Positions 1 through 6,196 of a stretch of 6,351 bases of DNA are shown here, piece after piece; within the stretch, counting starts at the first letter, position 1; each line of letters starts with the position of its first letter. The translations under genes were made by a program, and so were the position numbers. Origin of the DNA: Planctomycetota bacterium (GTDB lineage: Bacteria; Planctomycetota; Phycisphaerae; UBA1845); contig JAJRSP010000009.1 of the NCBI GenBank assembly GCA_024278775.1, forward strand, positions 1 through 6,351, in the 5' to 3' direction. The notes below the pieces were generated by a model that was given only the letters and a program-made list of their open reading frames with translations, was not told where the DNA came from and did no database searches.

Positions 1-45
1 ATCCCAGCCCCAGCCTTCCGGCTCCCCGTAGCCGCTACCTTTCAG

Positions 46-62
46 TCGCGCGGAGCGCGCGA
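46..62. repeat. Perfect hairpin, 7-bp stem with 3-base loop
   Basis: TCGCGCG (46-52) pairs with CGCGCGA (56-62) around the loop GAG. The stem is almost all G/C and should be very stable as RNA or cruciform. No run of T follows on either strand, so it is not a classical intrinsic terminator. Its function is unknown. Confidence 0.55.
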
Positions 63-81
63 TAGGCGTAGGGAGTTCGAA

Positions 82-104
82 CATCACGCAGTACGTGCGT
101 GATG
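82..104. repeat. Perfect hairpin, 9-bp stem with 5-base loop
   Basis: CATCACGCA (82-90) pairs perfectly with TGCGTGATG (96-104) around the loop GTACG. The 8-base palindrome GTTCGAAC (75-82) abuts it on the left. The symmetry would fit a dimeric regulator's operator or an RNA hairpin that ends an upstream transcript. There is no T-tract to support termination, and no way to choose between these from sequence alone. Confidence 0.55.
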
Positions 105-105
105 A

Positions 106-121
106 CAGGGCGAACCCCCTG
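106..121. repeat. Hairpin, 5-bp stem with 6-base loop
   Basis: CAGGG (106-110) pairs with CCCTG (117-121) one base after the preceding 9-bp hairpin, so the two would stack closely in RNA. A further CCGGT/ACCGG pair (161-165 with 173-177) follows downstream. Individually these are short and could be chance in GC-rich DNA; what stands out is their clustering. Confidence 0.35.
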
Positions 122-183
122 CTCTATGTTGATGCCGCCCGAAGTGCCTTACCCCCCTTGCCGGTGGCGTAAACCGGGTCGGA

Positions 184-212
184 TTGCGTCGCGGTGATGG
201 AAATGATAGCAT
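184..212 (+). promoter_or_regulatory. Weak candidate promoter for the large gene
   Basis: TTGCGT (184-189) and TAGCAT (207-212) are separated by 17 bases and resemble sigma-70 -35 and -10 boxes, with 3/6 and 4/6 matches. Transcription would start near 219, giving a leader of about 75 bases before the start codon at 296. Such matches are common by chance and planctomycete promoters are poorly defined, so this is only a candidate. Confidence 0.2.
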
Positions 213-281
213 ACACGCCTCAATAACGATGGCCGTGAGGTCGATCGTTGCAGTTCTGTTTTGGAGTAGGTCGCGAGAATT

Positions 282-287
282 GAGGGG
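282..287 (+). promoter_or_regulatory. Shine-Dalgarno sequence GAGGGG
   Basis: GAGGGG ends 8 bases before the ATG at 296, close to ideal spacing. It supports that ATG as the real start of the large gene, in agreement with the signal peptide that begins there. Confidence 0.65.
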
Positions 288-295
288 CTGGACCC

Positions 296-394
296 ATGTC
301 ACTTCGTTGCGAGCGGTCAGTTCAGGTTTCAGTCCTCGTGTTTCTGGCAGTATTCTTTTTTCCAATCCGGGGTGCGAATCCGGCGGCAGCTTCC
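296..394 (+). other. Signal peptide of the large protein
   Basis: The first 33 residues have the three expected parts: a short basic head (Arg4, Arg7), a long hydrophobic core (VSVLVFLAVFFFPI, ending at residue 24) and a small-residue stretch at Ala30-Ala31-Ala32-Ser33. Cleavage probably falls after Ala32 or Ser33, but the exact site cannot be fixed by eye. Export by the general secretory route fits the many cysteines in the mature chain. Confidence 0.8.
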
Positions 395-3300
395 GAGCCG
401 GCCGTGGTGTCCGTGCCGAGATCTTCACGGGGTGCTGCTGCGCCACGCGGTGAAGAGTCGCGAACACGCATGGTGGCATCGGTCTCGATAGATGTGCCGC
501 CAATTCGTGTCGGTACGATTCCGAAAACCTTACCCGTGCTACCGGCGGTTACGGTGGACCCCTACGCCGATGAACCATCGCGGCTGCGCGCGGTTGGCTT
601 GCTGCGCGGCCCGATGCCGCTTCGTGGTCTTGGTGCCAGTGCGATCGCGGCTGGCGGTTGTACCTTCGACATCGACTGTGAAGACGGTAATCCTTGCACC
701 GACGATATCTGCGATATCGGTTCCGGTGATCCGTCGGGTACCGGCCTTTGTATGCACGAAGTGGTGGTCGATGGTGATTCGGGCGACCTGAACGGTGACG
801 ATTGTGATGACGGTCTCCAGTGCAACGGTGCGGAAACGTGCCAGGGAGCTATGGTGATCGCGTGCTCAGGTTTGTGCGTGGGTGGCGATCCCATCACGGC
901 GGGACAGCCTTGCATTCGCGCCACGGATTGCTTCGGTGGCGGCGTATGCACCGGCAAGGTGTGTGCTGGAACCGCTACGTCCTGCCACGACAACACCGCG
1001 TGCGGTAGCTCGGTGGGTACCTGCCAGGCGGGCGGGCTGATTTCGTGTACGGGTGGTCAGGTTTGTGACGAGGACGGCGCTGATGTCGGTATGGCCGCGT
1101 GCGTGGCGAAATGCACGACGCCTGCCGATTGCGATGATTGGCTCACCTGTAACGGCGTCGAGGTGTGTGAGCCTTCCGGTCTTTGCTCGTCGCCGGGTAA
1201 CCCCTGTGGTTCTGAAGCGGCGATGTGTCTTGAGAAGAAGTGCCTGATGGGCGGTCCCGGTATCAAGAACACGCCCTGCGAAACCTTTAACGACTGTGTC
1301 CCATCGAACCCGAACAGTTGCGGCACGGACGGTCCGTACTGCTTCCCGGGCCGCTGCTGTGACTCCGCCGGCAATTTGCAGACGTTTCCAAACCAACCTT
1401 TCATGGACTGCGAACCAAACAGTTGGTATCCGGGTGATAACGGCTCCATATCACCAATCGCATTTTCCTCTTGCCCGGTCTATGGTGGTGGCATCGGTAC
1501 ACGACTCTCGGACGCGCAGGAGTATTTCGTCACCGTCGGACCGACGTCCCTGTCACCGTTTCCCAATGCGTTCACTAACAGCACGCTGCACAAACTGGGT
1601 GACGACTACGACGCTTCCGGCGTGCAGGGAAACGGTGATTTTATTTCTCTGGAGTGGTTTCGTTTCGCGGGTGGGGTGTCGAACATCGGAAACGGACAAA
1701 TTGCCTTTGAGTTTTACGACTCGAACGGCAACTTCATCGAGGACGTGTTCTTCCCGGCCCGCGTCAACACGGGCGGTATTCAGGCGGTTCACGTGCTCAA
1801 CCTAGCTCCCGCGTTGAAGATTCCGGTTGGCGGATTCATTGTGGGGCACGTGCTTCAGGCGTTTGCGGATAGTACGACGTCACGCGGCGAGTTCTTCTGG
1901 CTCTCCACGGATACGACGGACCAGGGTTTCAACAACCCGAACACCCTCTTCATCGCCAATGATCTTGGTACGCCCGGCATCGTGGTCAATTTTCTGGGCG
2001 TCTGTGTCGGCGGCGACAACGACGGCGAGGGTTGCAGCACGATCGTTGGTGCGGCCGCCAATTGTCCCGGGGGAATGTGTAGCATGGTTCCGGGGGTTCT
2101 CGCCTTCGAGTTGGAAGGCCCCAAGACATCGGACGCGCCGAGGGGTGGTTGCTGCGATCCGATCAGCGGGACGTGTGATGAGGTTTTAGTCTGGGAGTGC
2201 CTCTCCGGCGGTGGGAATTATCTGGGCGATGGCGTGGCCTGCGCATCTTGCAGCAGCGATAGCAATCTTTCGGGCGGTGCCTGCCGGATCTGTAGCGACA
2301 CGGGTCTCGCCTGTAACGGTGCGGCCGACTGTCCGAGCGGTACGTGTGATCTCAACGATTCGCTGTGTCGCACATGCGAAGACTTGACTACGGCTTGTAC
2401 CTCGAACGCGGAATGCGCCGGCATTGGCGGTGGGCTTTGCGGTCCGGGTTCGTGTCAGCTTAGCTCGGTGTGTGGGACTGGTGCCTGCTGCATTCCTTTG
2501 ACGGGGGAGTGCCAGGAAGGTCACACGGCCGCGACCTGTGAGGGCGTTACGGCAAACGGTGTGTTCCAAGGTCTTGGCACCGACTGCGATCCCGACTGCT
2601 GCGTGCAGCCGGATCGGCCGGGCGCGGACCACTGTGAGGATGCGATCGCGACGGTGGCCGAGATTCCCGCAGGTACCGTTTGCCAGCAAGGCATTAATGA
2701 TGGCGTGGCCTGCAGCAGTCCGGCCGACTGTGGCGGCAACCCGTGCGAGCGTGCCGTGGTTGTGACGGTGACGGGTGACAACTCGGGTGCGAGCAGCACG
2801 TTCATGAATGAAGACAGTTGCTTCCCGGCCAGCGACACGCCGGGAGCCGAGCTGGGCTGGTTCGAGAAGATTACGATTGTGGACCCGGCGATCAGGCCGG
2901 ACGACACGATCGGCTGCGGTTACCTGCTGATCGACCATTGTTGTACCGACCCGGTGAAAGTGCCGGCGTATCGCTTTTTGTACAATAGCTGTCCATGCGG
3001 CGATCCGATCTTCACGAAACCAGATCCGAACCAGGATTTGGTCGCCGATGCGCTAGGAGCGCCTTTCTGTACGCGCGACAACGTCTGGCAGCAGTTCGGG
3101 CCGCTTGTGGGTGGCACCTACTACTATCCGATCTATTCGACCCTGGGGGGTAACTTCGAGCAGTACCAGTTCCACGTTCGCGTCCAGGCCTGCCCCGATG
3201 CGGTTTGCTGTGTGGATTCCGACTGTAAGGTTGCCAATCTTCTAGAGTGCCGGGCGCTCGGCGGCACTTTTCTGGCCCTACCGAATCGGAGTGTTGCGGA

Positions 3301-5854
3301 AACCGAATGCACCGGTCAGTGTGCCGTGGGCTCGTGTTGTACTGCGCCGGGTGAGTGCGTCGACAACCAGGATCCCACCCAGAGTTCTCAGATCGATATG
3401 ACGCAGGCTTTCTGCGAAACCACGTTGTTTGGCAGGTACTTCGGGGGCCTCCGATGCTTCGGGGGCACCTGCGCCGCCGGTTGGAGGGTAGGTCAGTCTT
3501 GCCTTTCAGACAGCCACTGTTCGGGTAGCGTTTGCGCGGGTGATTCGCTCGCTTTGGCGCAGCCCTCGCCTTGTCCGGTTTGTGAGGTGCTCGGTCTGAA
3601 CAACTGCCAGCCCAATGACGACTCGGTAGTTCAGCGCGGGTCGGACCTGTCGATGCCCGGTGGTGGCGAGCAGGTGGCCGATGACTTCATCCCCCTCTCC
3701 GACACCATCACGTCGGTCTGCGTCTGGGGCACCTATACCGAAGCGGACTTCGCAGGCGGCGCGTCGGATTGTAGCAATAGTGTCCAGGACAACTTCCTTA
3801 TTCGTGTGTACGCGGCCGATATCATTGGCCTGCCGAACACGAACCACCTCGTCGGCGAAGCGTTTGTTTCGAACGTCAATATCGTCAGGAAGAGCTTACC
3901 CCAGCCTCTCAGTGGGTTTGAGCGTCCCGTTCTGTTCGCATATAATCTGGACATCTCCTCCAATCCGATCACCGGGCTGGATACGTCGGGTAGCACTTGC
4001 TACTGGTTGGAGGTCACGAACACGCTGAACGGTTCCTGCTTCTGGAGCTGGCAAACCGTGGACACGCCGAACAACGACTACTCCGCAGTGGGCGGGGCTG
4101 GGGCGTATGGTCCTACGTCGGCCCGCAACCGTGATATGGCCTTCTGCCTTAGCACAGACTTTTTACCGGGTGCGTGCGGCACGCCGACCGGCTTTTGCTG
4201 CGCCTGCGACGGCACCTGCACGGACAAGACCCGTCGCGAATGCCTGGCCGACACGAGCCGGTGGCGTGTGGAGGACACGTGTGGCACGCGGGTATGTGAT
4301 CTAGGTCCGCCGGAGAACGATCTCTGTGGTCCGGTCGCTGCCGGCGTGATTGACTCGCTTGGTGAGGGCACGGTCCGGTTCGACAACACCTGTAGCAACG
4401 CGGATGGCGTCAACCCGACATGTTCGGAGCTTGGCAGTGTGGCTCAGATTTCAGGAGACATTTGGTACCGATTCATCGCTCCCGATAACGGCTTGGTGAC
4501 GTTCTCTACCTGCGCCACCGGTCCGGCGGTTGGTGGTGACATTGATACTATCATCGCGGTCTACCATGACGACTCGAACCCCACGGCATGTCGATGCCCA
4601 TCTGACGAGGCCGACCAGTTTGCACTTGCCCAGTGGATCGTGGAACCGCCGCACGCTGCGGGGGGCTGCGGTACGGCCACCGCCGCTGATGAAAACTGCG
4701 ACGGCATCCTCAACGGTAGCGGTGGTTATATTTCCGGGGATGCCGTAGCCGGAGATTGTTTCCTTATCCGGGTGGGTAGTTTCCCGGGACTGGGTACCGA
4801 AGAGGGTGTCGGTACGCTTACGGTTACGCTTGCCCCGTTCATCGTCGATGGACCGCCCCTTGTAGATCTGACGGCCGCTGATGCCGGGTCGTGTGCGGAC
4901 TCCGGAACGCCTTGTGTTTCCAATAGTGACTGTGCCACGGGTGTTTGCGTAGGCATGGGTGCGCATGGACAGCGATATTTTCAGATCAATGTTCCGGACT
5001 ATTTGGGCCAAGAGGTGATCCGGGTGAAACCGCTGAGCACGCCGGGGTTCGGCAAATGCAGCGACACCGGTGATGAATGTATGGTGGGCGGGGGAGATTG
5101 TCCGACCGGTACGTGTACCGGTCTTGGTGGAGCGGATGTGCTCTACGTGGGAGTACCGTTCGAGGCACCTGATCCGAACTGGAACGATTCGGGTAAAGTG
5201 TTTATGGCCGCGCAACTGGTGTGCGAGCCGGTGCCCTTCGACTTCGATGCGTTTGCGAGCATCGCGGTGTATGGTCCCGAGATTATACCAAGCTCAACAA
5301 CGGGGGTTGCGCGGTATGCGCTACAGCGAGCGCAGGCATTTTGTCCCTATCAGACGAATGAGCTCTGCTGGTCGGAAGCGATCACGATCTCGCAGGGCTT
5401 GTTTGGTGATGTGGTGCAGCCATTCTACCCCGCCGTCGGCGTAAATCCGGACTTTAAGGACATCTCTGCGTATGTGAACAAATTCCTTGGAGACCCTCTC
5501 GCGTTGTCCAAGGCGGCGCTGCAGCTTGGACCGGATCTGGTTCGTCCGACACAAATTGTTGACTTCAAGGACATCTCCCGTGCCCTGGATTCGTTCTTGG
5601 GCGGGTCATTCCAAACAACACTCGACATTTCGGGTCTTTGCACTTGCCCGTCCAGTGTGCCATGCCTCATCCCCTGTAACGATAGCACCGATTGCCCGAG
5701 CGACTCCATGTGTGACTGGCTCGGTCCGCAGCCTGTTCGAGTTTGTGAGAATGGTCTGACGTTATGTACGTCGGACAGCGACTGCGCGGGGATCGGAAGC
5801 GGGACATGCAGCTCAGGTTCTTGTGTTGATTTGTGCGGTCGGTGTCGTCCGTAA
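296..5854 (+). CDS. Giant secreted cysteine-rich mosaic protein, planctomycete type
   Basis: The product has 1852 residues. Residues 1-33 form a signal peptide: Arg4/Arg7, a hydrophobic core at 9-24, and an Ala-rich cleavage region near 30-33. A linker follows to about 121, then a cysteine-rich region (122-355) containing two related blocks, CDDGLQCNG at 170 and CDDWLTCNG at 279. Next come a beta-rich domain (about 362-615), a cysteine cluster (about 619-765), a pre-peptidase-C-like sandwich starting at HCED (about 779-966), and a beta domain with ADDF at 1128-1131 (about 1105-1290). A second pre-peptidase-C-like sandwich (1341-1516, GDIWYRF around Trp1390), a degenerate dockerin-like pair (about 1704-1772) and a cysteine-rich tail complete it. 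Six CC motifs (354, 619, 731, 971, 1014, 1301) punctuate the chain. About 140 cysteines imply extensive disulphide bonding outside the cytoplasm. I see no catalytic motif and no C-terminal membrane anchor. An extracellular structural, adhesive or binding role is inferred; the true function is unknown. The start is supported by the Shine-Dalgarno sequence and the signal peptide. Confidence 0.93.
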   Translation: MSLRCERSVQVSVLVFLAVFFFPIRGANPAAASEPAVVSVPRSSRGAAAPRGEESRTRMVASVSIDVPPIRVGTIPKTLPVLPAVTVDPYADEPSRLRAVGLLRGPMPLRGLGASAIAAGGCTFDIDCEDGNPCTDDICDIGSGDPSGTGLCMHEVVVDGDSGDLNGDDCDDGLQCNGAETCQGAMVIACSGLCVGGDPITAGQPCIRATDCFGGGVCTGKVCAGTATSCHDNTACGSSVGTCQAGGLISCTGGQVCDEDGADVGMAACVAKCTTPADCDDWLTCNGVEVCEPSGLCSSPGNPCGSEAAMCLEKKCLMGGPGIKNTPCETFNDCVPSNPNSCGTDGPYCFPGRCCDSAGNLQTFPNQPFMDCEPNSWYPGDNGSISPIAFSSCPVYGGGIGTRLSDAQEYFVTVGPTSLSPFPNAFTNSTLHKLGDDYDASGVQGNGDFISLEWFRFAGGVSNIGNGQIAFEFYDSNGNFIEDVFFPARVNTGGIQAVHVLNLAPALKIPVGGFIVGHVLQAFADSTTSRGEFFWLSTDTTDQGFNNPNTLFIANDLGTPGIVVNFLGVCVGGDNDGEGCSTIVGAAANCPGGMCSMVPGVLAFELEGPKTSDAPRGGCCDPISGTCDEVLVWECLSGGGNYLGDGVACASCSSDSNLSGGACRICSDTGLACNGAADCPSGTCDLNDSLCRTCEDLTTACTSNAECAGIGGGLCGPGSCQLSSVCGTGACCIPLTGECQEGHTAATCEGVTANGVFQGLGTDCDPDCCVQPDRPGADHCEDAIATVAEIPAGTVCQQGINDGVACSSPADCGGNPCERAVVVTVTGDNSGASSTFMNEDSCFPASDTPGAELGWFEKITIVDPAIRPDDTIGCGYLLIDHCCTDPVKVPAYRFLYNSCPCGDPIFTKPDPNQDLVADALGAPFCTRDNVWQQFGPLVGGTYYYPIYSTLGGNFEQYQFHVRVQACPDAVCCVDSDCKVANLLECRALGGTFLALPNRSVAETECTGQCAVGSCCTAPGECVDNQDPTQSSQIDMTQAFCETTLFGRYFGGLRCFGGTCAAGWRVGQSCLSDSHCSGSVCAGDSLALAQPSPCPVCEVLGLNNCQPNDDSVVQRGSDLSMPGGGEQVADDFIPLSDTITSVCVWGTYTEADFAGGASDCSNSVQDNFLIRVYAADIIGLPNTNHLVGEAFVSNVNIVRKSLPQPLSGFERPVLFAYNLDISSNPITGLDTSGSTCYWLEVTNTLNGSCFWSWQTVDTPNNDYSAVGGAGAYGPTSARNRDMAFCLSTDFLPGACGTPTGFCCACDGTCTDKTRRECLADTSRWRVEDTCGTRVCDLGPPENDLCGPVAAGVIDSLGEGTVRFDNTCSNADGVNPTCSELGSVAQISGDIWYRFIAPDNGLVTFSTCATGPAVGGDIDTIIAVYHDDSNPTACRCPSDEADQFALAQWIVEPPHAAGGCGTATAADENCDGILNGSGGYISGDAVAGDCFLIRVGSFPGLGTEEGVGTLTVTLAPFIVDGPPLVDLTAADAGSCADSGTPCVSNSDCATGVCVGMGAHGQRYFQINVPDYLGQEVIRVKPLSTPGFGKCSDTGDECMVGGGDCPTGTCTGLGGADVLYVGVPFEAPDPNWNDSGKVFMAAQLVCEPVPFDFDAFASIAVYGPEIIPSSTTGVARYALQRAQAFCPYQTNELCWSEAITISQGLFGDVVQPFYPAVGVNPDFKDISAYVNKFLGDPLALSKAALQLGPDLVRPTQIVDFKDISRALDSFLGGSFQTTLDISGLCTCPSSVPCLIPCNDSTDCPSDSMCDWLGPQPVRVCENGLTLCTSDSDCAGIGSGTCSSGSCVDLCGRCRP
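2003..2080 (+). repeat. Cysteine module inside the first beta domain
   Basis: Residues 570-595 follow the pattern C-x(n)-G-x-x-C ... C-P-x-G-x-C. The flanks (VVNFLG before, VLAFELEG after) read like consecutive beta strands of one domain, so the module looks inserted rather than terminal. Related modules lie at residues 666-684, 796-817, 1533-1551 and 1588-1607. Confidence 0.5.
2291..2455 (+). repeat. Two adjacent cysteine modules
   Basis: Residues 666-684 (CSDTGLACNG...DCPSGTC) and 694-720 (CEDLTTACTSNAEC...CGPGSC) are two copies of the C-x-D-x(n)-C-x(n)-[DE]-C-x(n)-G-x-C module separated by nine residues. The second copy resembles the module in the C-terminal tail (residues 1817-1843, CENGLTLCTSDSDC), which shares the continuation CAGIG and a final GSC. 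Confidence 0.55.
2681..2746 (+). repeat. Cysteine module inside the first pre-peptidase-C-like domain
   Basis: Residues 796-817 (CQQGINDGVAC...DCGGNPC) lie between the strands AIATVAEIPAGT and AVVVTVTGDN. In typical domains of this type these strands are joined directly or by a short loop, so the module looks like an in-frame insertion. This reading rests on remembered family architecture, not on an alignment. Confidence 0.45.
4892..5116 (+). repeat. Two cysteine modules flanking a short beta segment
   Basis: Residues 1533-1551 (CADSGTPCVSNSDC...GVC) and 1588-1607 (CSDTGDEC...DCPTGTC) flank a 36-residue beta-like stretch (GQRYFQINVPDYLG and onward). A beta-like strand (VLYVGVPF) also follows the second module. 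The pattern suggests one beta-sandwich domain interrupted twice by the same small disulphide module. Confidence 0.5.
5405..5611 (+). other. Degenerate dockerin-like tandem in the large protein
   Basis: Residues 1704-1772 contain two copies of DFKDIS followed by an amphipathic helix ending in FLG (DFKDIS at 1719 and 1756, 37 residues apart). This is the layout of the dockerin-like pair seen near the ends of many planctomycete secreted proteins, usually written as GDVV...VNFxDIS...D...V(N/D)FxDIS. Here the calcium-loop part ahead of each copy has lost most of the expected Asp/Asn ligands (VGVNP and LGPDLVRPTQIV). Calcium binding and cohesin-like pairing are therefore uncertain. Confidence 0.6.
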
Positions 5855-5877
5855 CACAGTGTCGTTCGACCTGGCGG

Positions 5878-6156
5878 TTAATCCGCCTGAGGCGGACTCG
5901 CTCTGCCGATCATGCCATCCAGCCACTGACGTCCCTGGCCGGACTTGAGTGCGCGCTCGCGTTTCATGGCTTCCGAGCGGGTCTTGAAAGATTCGTGATG
6001 GACGAGTTTCCACGGGCCGCGGTGCTTTGAGGTGTACTTGCGGGTGTTGCCGCTTTGGTCGTTGTGTTCGTCGACCCGTCGCTGCAGATCGGCTGTCTGG
6101 CCGACGTATCGTCGACCAGTCGACTCGCTAACCAGCACGTACACGAAGAACGCCAA
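5878..6156 (-). CDS. Small GIY-YIG (URI-domain) endonuclease
   Basis: This 92-residue protein belongs to the small stand-alone GIY-YIG/URI nuclease family (COG2827/YhbQ-like). Visible signature residues are VYV at 5-7 (the GIY strand), YVG at 17-19 (the YIG strand), Arg27 in QRRVDEHN, His31, and the acidic helix SEAMKRERALK containing Glu62 and Glu67, one of which should be the metal-binding catalytic Glu. The length is normal for the family. Known members cut DNA; the target here is unknown. The proposed start is TTG, two bases after the end of a tRNA 3' half; GTG at codon 5 is an alternative, and no ATG is available. The C-terminal tail (RASPPQAD) is encoded by a hairpin and by tRNA-like DNA. 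The gene converges on the large gene, with 23 bases between the stop codons. Confidence 0.85.
   Translation of the reverse strand: MAFFVYVLVSESTGRRYVGQTADLQRRVDEHNDQSGNTRKYTSKHRGPWKLVHHESFKTRSEAMKRERALKSGQGRQWLDGMIGRASPPQAD
5882..5896. repeat. Hairpin at the end of nuclease copy 1
   Basis: TCCGCC (5882-5887) pairs with GGCGGA (5891-5896) around TGA. An overlapping alternative stem, GGCGG/CCGCC (5873-5877 with 5883-5887), encloses the TAA stop codon. Lying between convergent genes it could slow transcription from both sides, but no T-run follows, so termination is only a possibility. On the minus strand it encodes part of the C-terminal tail of the nuclease. Confidence 0.5.
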
Positions 6157-6157
6157 C

Positions 6158-6196
6158 CTCCCCGAGTAGGACTCGAACCTACGACCTAGCGGTTAA
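6158..6196 (-). pseudogene. tRNA 3' half, probably tRNA-Asn
   Basis: Read on the minus strand from 6196, the sequence matches a tRNA from position 35 of the anticodon onward. It has TTAA, the 3' anticodon stem CCGCT, variable loop AGGTC and T stem GTAGG (6182-6178). These are followed by T loop TTCGAGT, T stem CCTAC (6170-6166), the 3' acceptor strand TCGGGGA (6165-6159) and discriminator G (6158). The T stem pairs perfectly. An anticodon ending in TT means Asn or Lys; the discriminator G and the implied 5' acceptor TCCCCGA favour Asn. The 5' acceptor, a proper D stem and bases 33-34 are missing, so it cannot be a working tRNA. CCA is not encoded. The nuclease gene starts immediately after it. 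Confidence 0.75.

Larger units (their letters stand above)
1..295. other. Non-coding region upstream of the large secreted-protein gene
   Basis: I find no convincing protein gene here; the open frames that cross it are short and overlap the strongly supported large gene in other frames. The first 180 bases are GC-rich and full of small inverted repeats (described separately), so this may include the 3' end or terminator region of an upstream transcript lying outside the window, or a structured leader. From about 185 the sequence becomes less structured and leads into the ribosome binding site of the large gene. No tRNA, CRISPR array or recognisable riboswitch was seen. Confidence 0.6.
5867..6181 (-). 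repeat. Tandem repeat unit 1 (315 bp): GIY-YIG gene plus tRNA 3' portion
   Basis: Bases 5867-6036 recur at 6182-6351 at an offset of exactly 315, with only two mismatches (5873 G/6188 A and 5905 G/6220 T). Identity starts sharply at 5867, because the bases just before it do not match those before 6182. The unit holds one complete small nuclease gene and most of the tRNA-derived sequence upstream of it on the minus strand. Since 315 is a multiple of three, successive copies stay in the same reading frame, although a stop codon separates them. Confidence 0.92.

Noticed and set aside
82..177. Cyclic-di-GMP-type riboswitch in the upstream region
   Set aside because: The fragment CAGGGCGAACC resembles part of that aptamer (CAGGGCAAACC), but the other conserved blocks and the tetraloop/receptor pairing are not found.
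184..453. 89-codon plus-strand frame overlapping the start of the large gene
   Set aside because: It overlaps the signal-peptide region in another frame, has no family resemblance, and the Shine-Dalgarno evidence favours the start at 296.
84..503. 139-codon minus-strand frame across the upstream region
   Set aside because: It covers the hairpin cluster and the start of the large gene, and its Pro/Arg-rich translation shows no domain.
2186..2938. 250-codon minus-strand open frame inside the large gene
   Set aside because: Its composition (many Arg, Thr and Ala, no motif, no ribosome site) fits a shadow of the cysteine-rich coding strand.
4451..5215. 254-codon minus-strand open frame inside the large gene
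   Set aside because: It is antisense to the supported gene. Its translation is Arg/Thr-rich with no recognisable motif, as expected for a shadow frame in GC-rich DNA.
5873..5896. Intrinsic terminator between the convergent genes
   Set aside because: Stable stems are present, but no T-rich run follows on either strand, so I list it only as a hairpin.
5833..6030. Plus-strand and other short frames over the GIY-YIG gene
   Set aside because: They are antisense to a gene with clear family residues (VYV, YVG, Arg27, His31, EAMKRE) and have no signature of their own.
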